The translations under genes and the position numbers were made by a program. Source: an uncultured Lachnospiraceae bacterium (GTDB lineage Bacteria > Bacillota > Clostridia > Lachnospirales > Lachnospiraceae). Taken from it: a stretch of 24,215 nucleotides of DNA. The notes below the pieces were generated by a model. That model was not told the DNA's origin and did not search any database. It was given only the letters and a program-made list of their open reading frames with translations. This document shows, in pieces, positions 22,599 to 24,215 of the stretch (within the stretch, counting starts at the first letter, position 1; every line of letters begins with the position of its first letter). The stretch covers positions 1 through 24,215 of the forward strand of contig CALEFO010000170.1 of assembly GCA_937877165.1 (NCBI GenBank). Direction: 5' to 3'.

Positions 22599-24215
22599 TC
22601 ATTTCCCGGAAAGGAGCGGTGTGAGCTCCTTCTTCGCCAGGATCGTGATATTCTGCGTTGCACGGGAGATTGCCGTATACAGACGGTGTCTGGACAGGGT
22701 TCCCTCCGGATAATTCTCCGCATCCGCGTTCGGCAGGATGACGTGATCGAATTCCAGGCCCTTCGCATACTGCAGGCTGATGAGGACGGCGCCGGAGGAA
22801 GGAACCGGCTCCTCCCGGCTCACCGTCCGGGGAGCCTTGTTCCCGAGGCTTGCACGGATGCTCTCCAGTTCTTTTCTTCCCGCACAGACCACGGCGGTGA
22901 CGCCGGGCCTTTCCGCATTCTCCTCAATCGATGCAAGAAGCTTTTCCTTCCATGCCTCTTCGGAAGCCTCCACGCAGATTTCCGGTTCTACACCGGGCCG
23001 CTGCACCGACTGCGCCTGGAGCTTCTTCTCCTCCGGAAGAAGACCGGCGAACAAGGCCGTAATCTCCGGAGAGGAGCGGTAGCTGGTCTGGAGCGCAAGC
23101 TCCACCGTCTTTTTCCCCTTCTCCTCGAACATCCGGTGGATATCCGCAAACGCAATGTTCCCCTCCCGGATGGACTGAAACTCATCGCCCAGAAGCATAA
23201 AGCGGGCATTGACAAAATAACGCGCGAACGTCATCAGCTGCGCCTCGGTATAATCCTGTACCTCGTCAATGCAGACATATCTTGCCGTCCGGTCACACTC
23301 GCCGGTCAGAGCCATTTTCAGGTAAAACCACTCGATGGAGGTCAGCTTCTTTTTCCTAAGGAGCCGCTGCCCGATGTGGTCAAAATTCAGCCAGCCGCAT
23401 TCGCGGATCATCTTGAACGCTCCGCCATAGTTGTTCTGAATGCGGTTCTCCTCCCTGGCATCCGGCGCATCCGCTGCGCCCGACTCCTTCCAGGAAGCCT
23501 CTCCCTGCGCATCCCCGTCATCCTCATCGTCCTTGTCGTCCCTGGTGCGAAGCGCGTGCCTGGCCTCCTCCAGAAGCTCATCCGCCGTCACCTGAATCAG
23601 GCGGACACCGGCAGGAATTTTCCCCTCATGGCCTTGCAGGACTTCCAGAATTTTCGCGGTTCCGAGGACCTTCTTGCCCTTCTGATCAATCGGAATCAGA
23701 TCGTCCTCCTCAAAGGCAAAGGTCAAAAGCGCTTCGTCTATTCTCCGCAGAGACTCTGCCGTGGTCTCGATTCCCGGATCCGGGATCGGATCGTGCACCA
23801 TCTGCAGGAACTCGGTCCAGGTCAGCGTATTGGGGTTGCGCTCGCCAAGGTCCGGGAGCACATTGTCAATGTACTGACGGAACACCGGATTCAGCGTAAT
23901 CAGATACACATCCTCCGGCCGAAGCGTGGAGCGCTGATGGAAGAACAGGAACGCAATCCTCTGCAGAAGGACGGAGGTTTTGCCGCTTCCCGCGATGCCG
24001 TTGACAAGGAGAACCGGCACATCCGGATAACGGATCACCGCGTTCTGCTCCTTCTGAATCGTCACAGTGATTGCCTGCATCTTATCACTGTGCTGTCTCG
24101 AAAGCGATGCCAGCAGCATCGGATCCTCAATCGCAAGCTGCGTGTCAAAATAGGCCTTCAGCTGATCCTTCTCCAGCTCGAACTGGCGGCGGAGCAGAAG
24201 GTCCACATCAATTCT
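22599..24215 (-). CDS. HelD-like superfamily 1 helicase/ATPase, 5' end outside window
   Basis: This is at least 538 codons of a UvrD/HelD-type SF1 protein. Numbering from the GTG at 24206: helix and Q-motif region QKEQNAVI (51-58), Walker A GIAGSGKT (70-77), Walker B with Asp314-Glu315 in CIDEVQD, GDEFQSI (340-346), YRSSPEI (376-382), the motif V region SLQYAKGLEFDHVILPN and motif VI YTAISRATQ near the C-terminus. The N-terminal part (RRQFELEKDQLKAYFDTQ) resembles the HelD region just before its ATPase core; HelD proteins displace RNA polymerase from DNA. Typical length is about 700, and the frame is open to the window edge with no ribosome binding site at GTG 24206, so it is probably 5'-incomplete. 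An acidic linker (DDKDDEDDGD, 223-232) is notable. It ends at the shared terminator. Confidence 0.88.
   Translation of the reverse strand, partial: RIDVDLLLRRQFELEKDQLKAYFDTQLAIEDPMLLASLSRQHSDKMQAITVTIQKEQNAVIRYPDVPVLLVNGIAGSGKTSVLLQRIAFLFFHQRSTLRPEDVYLITLNPVFRQYIDNVLPDLGERNPNTLTWTEFLQMVHDPIPDPGIETTAESLRRIDEALLTFAFEEDDLIPIDQKGKKVLGTAKILEVLQGHEGKIPAGVRLIQVTADELLEEARHALRTRDDKDDEDDGDAQGEASWKESGAADAPDAREENRIQNNYGGAFKMIRECGWLNFDHIGQRLLRKKKLTSIEWFYLKMALTGECDRTARYVCIDEVQDYTEAQLMTFARYFVNARFMLLGDEFQSIREGNIAFADIHRMFEEKGKKTVELALQTSYRSSPEITALFAGLLPEEKKLQAQSVQRPGVEPEICVEASEEAWKEKLLASIEENAERPGVTAVVCAGRKELESIRASLGNKAPRTVSREEPVPSSGAVLISLQYAKGLEFDHVILPNADAENYPEGTLSRHRLYTAISRATQNITILAKKELTPLLSGK

Overview
The window looks like chromosomal DNA of an anaerobic Firmicute, most likely a Lachnospiraceae-type Clostridium relative. 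This rests on the endonuclease III, HelD-like and CbbX/SpoVK-like proteins, the PF09820-type ATPase, clean AGGAGG-type ribosome binding sites, and a base composition that is mid-50s %GC in the hand-counted lines outside two AT-rich patches. The assignment is inference; there is no rRNA or other taxonomic marker.

Left edge (1-990, minus strand): the 5' part of a PF09820-type AAA-ATPase, a small MNT nucleotidyltransferase, and, overlapping its end, a 53-residue internally deleted remnant of its HEPN (HI0074-type) partner.

Centre (1012-17852, minus strand): a type IV pilus / type II secretion-like locus. In transcription order it has a pilin-like protein, prepilin peptidase PilD, PilM, PilN, PilO, a PilX-like minor pilin, a small pilin, a canonical minor pilin, and finally a 3357-residue protein. 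The last one starts with a perfect prepilin signal and continues as a giant GLUG/beta-helix adhesin, with two homologous tandem modules, an InlB-like repeat and a Thr/Ser/Gly/Asp tail. No extension/retraction ATPase (PilB/PilT) or platform protein (PilC) is in the window. The simplest reading is that the N-terminal pilin segment inserts the giant protein into a pilus, probably at the tip through the minor pilin complex, so it projects as an adhesin. It has its own good sigma-A-type promoter.

17920-18260: a tRNA-Pro(UGG) on the plus strand with its own promoter and terminator. 18277-19086: an AT-rich minus-strand gene for a dCTP-deaminase/dUTPase-fold protein fused to a coiled coil and three membrane segments, with the catalytic Glu position occupied by Arg. 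This is the best candidate for an undescribed nucleotide-sensing or defence-like protein here.

Right part: a CbbX/SpoVK-like AAA ATPase and a PAP2 phosphatase (minus strand, probably one operon), a 98-residue small protein and endonuclease III (plus strand), then a convergent HelD-like helicase running off the right edge, separated from nth by a bidirectional terminator.

A dispersed family of short hairpin modules (called A, B and C here) sits in intergenic gaps at 14714-14884, 17921-17970, 21116-21224 and 21293-21336. Related hairpins recur in mosaic order and both orientations, like BIME/REP elements. One array fills almost the entire pilM-pilN gap.
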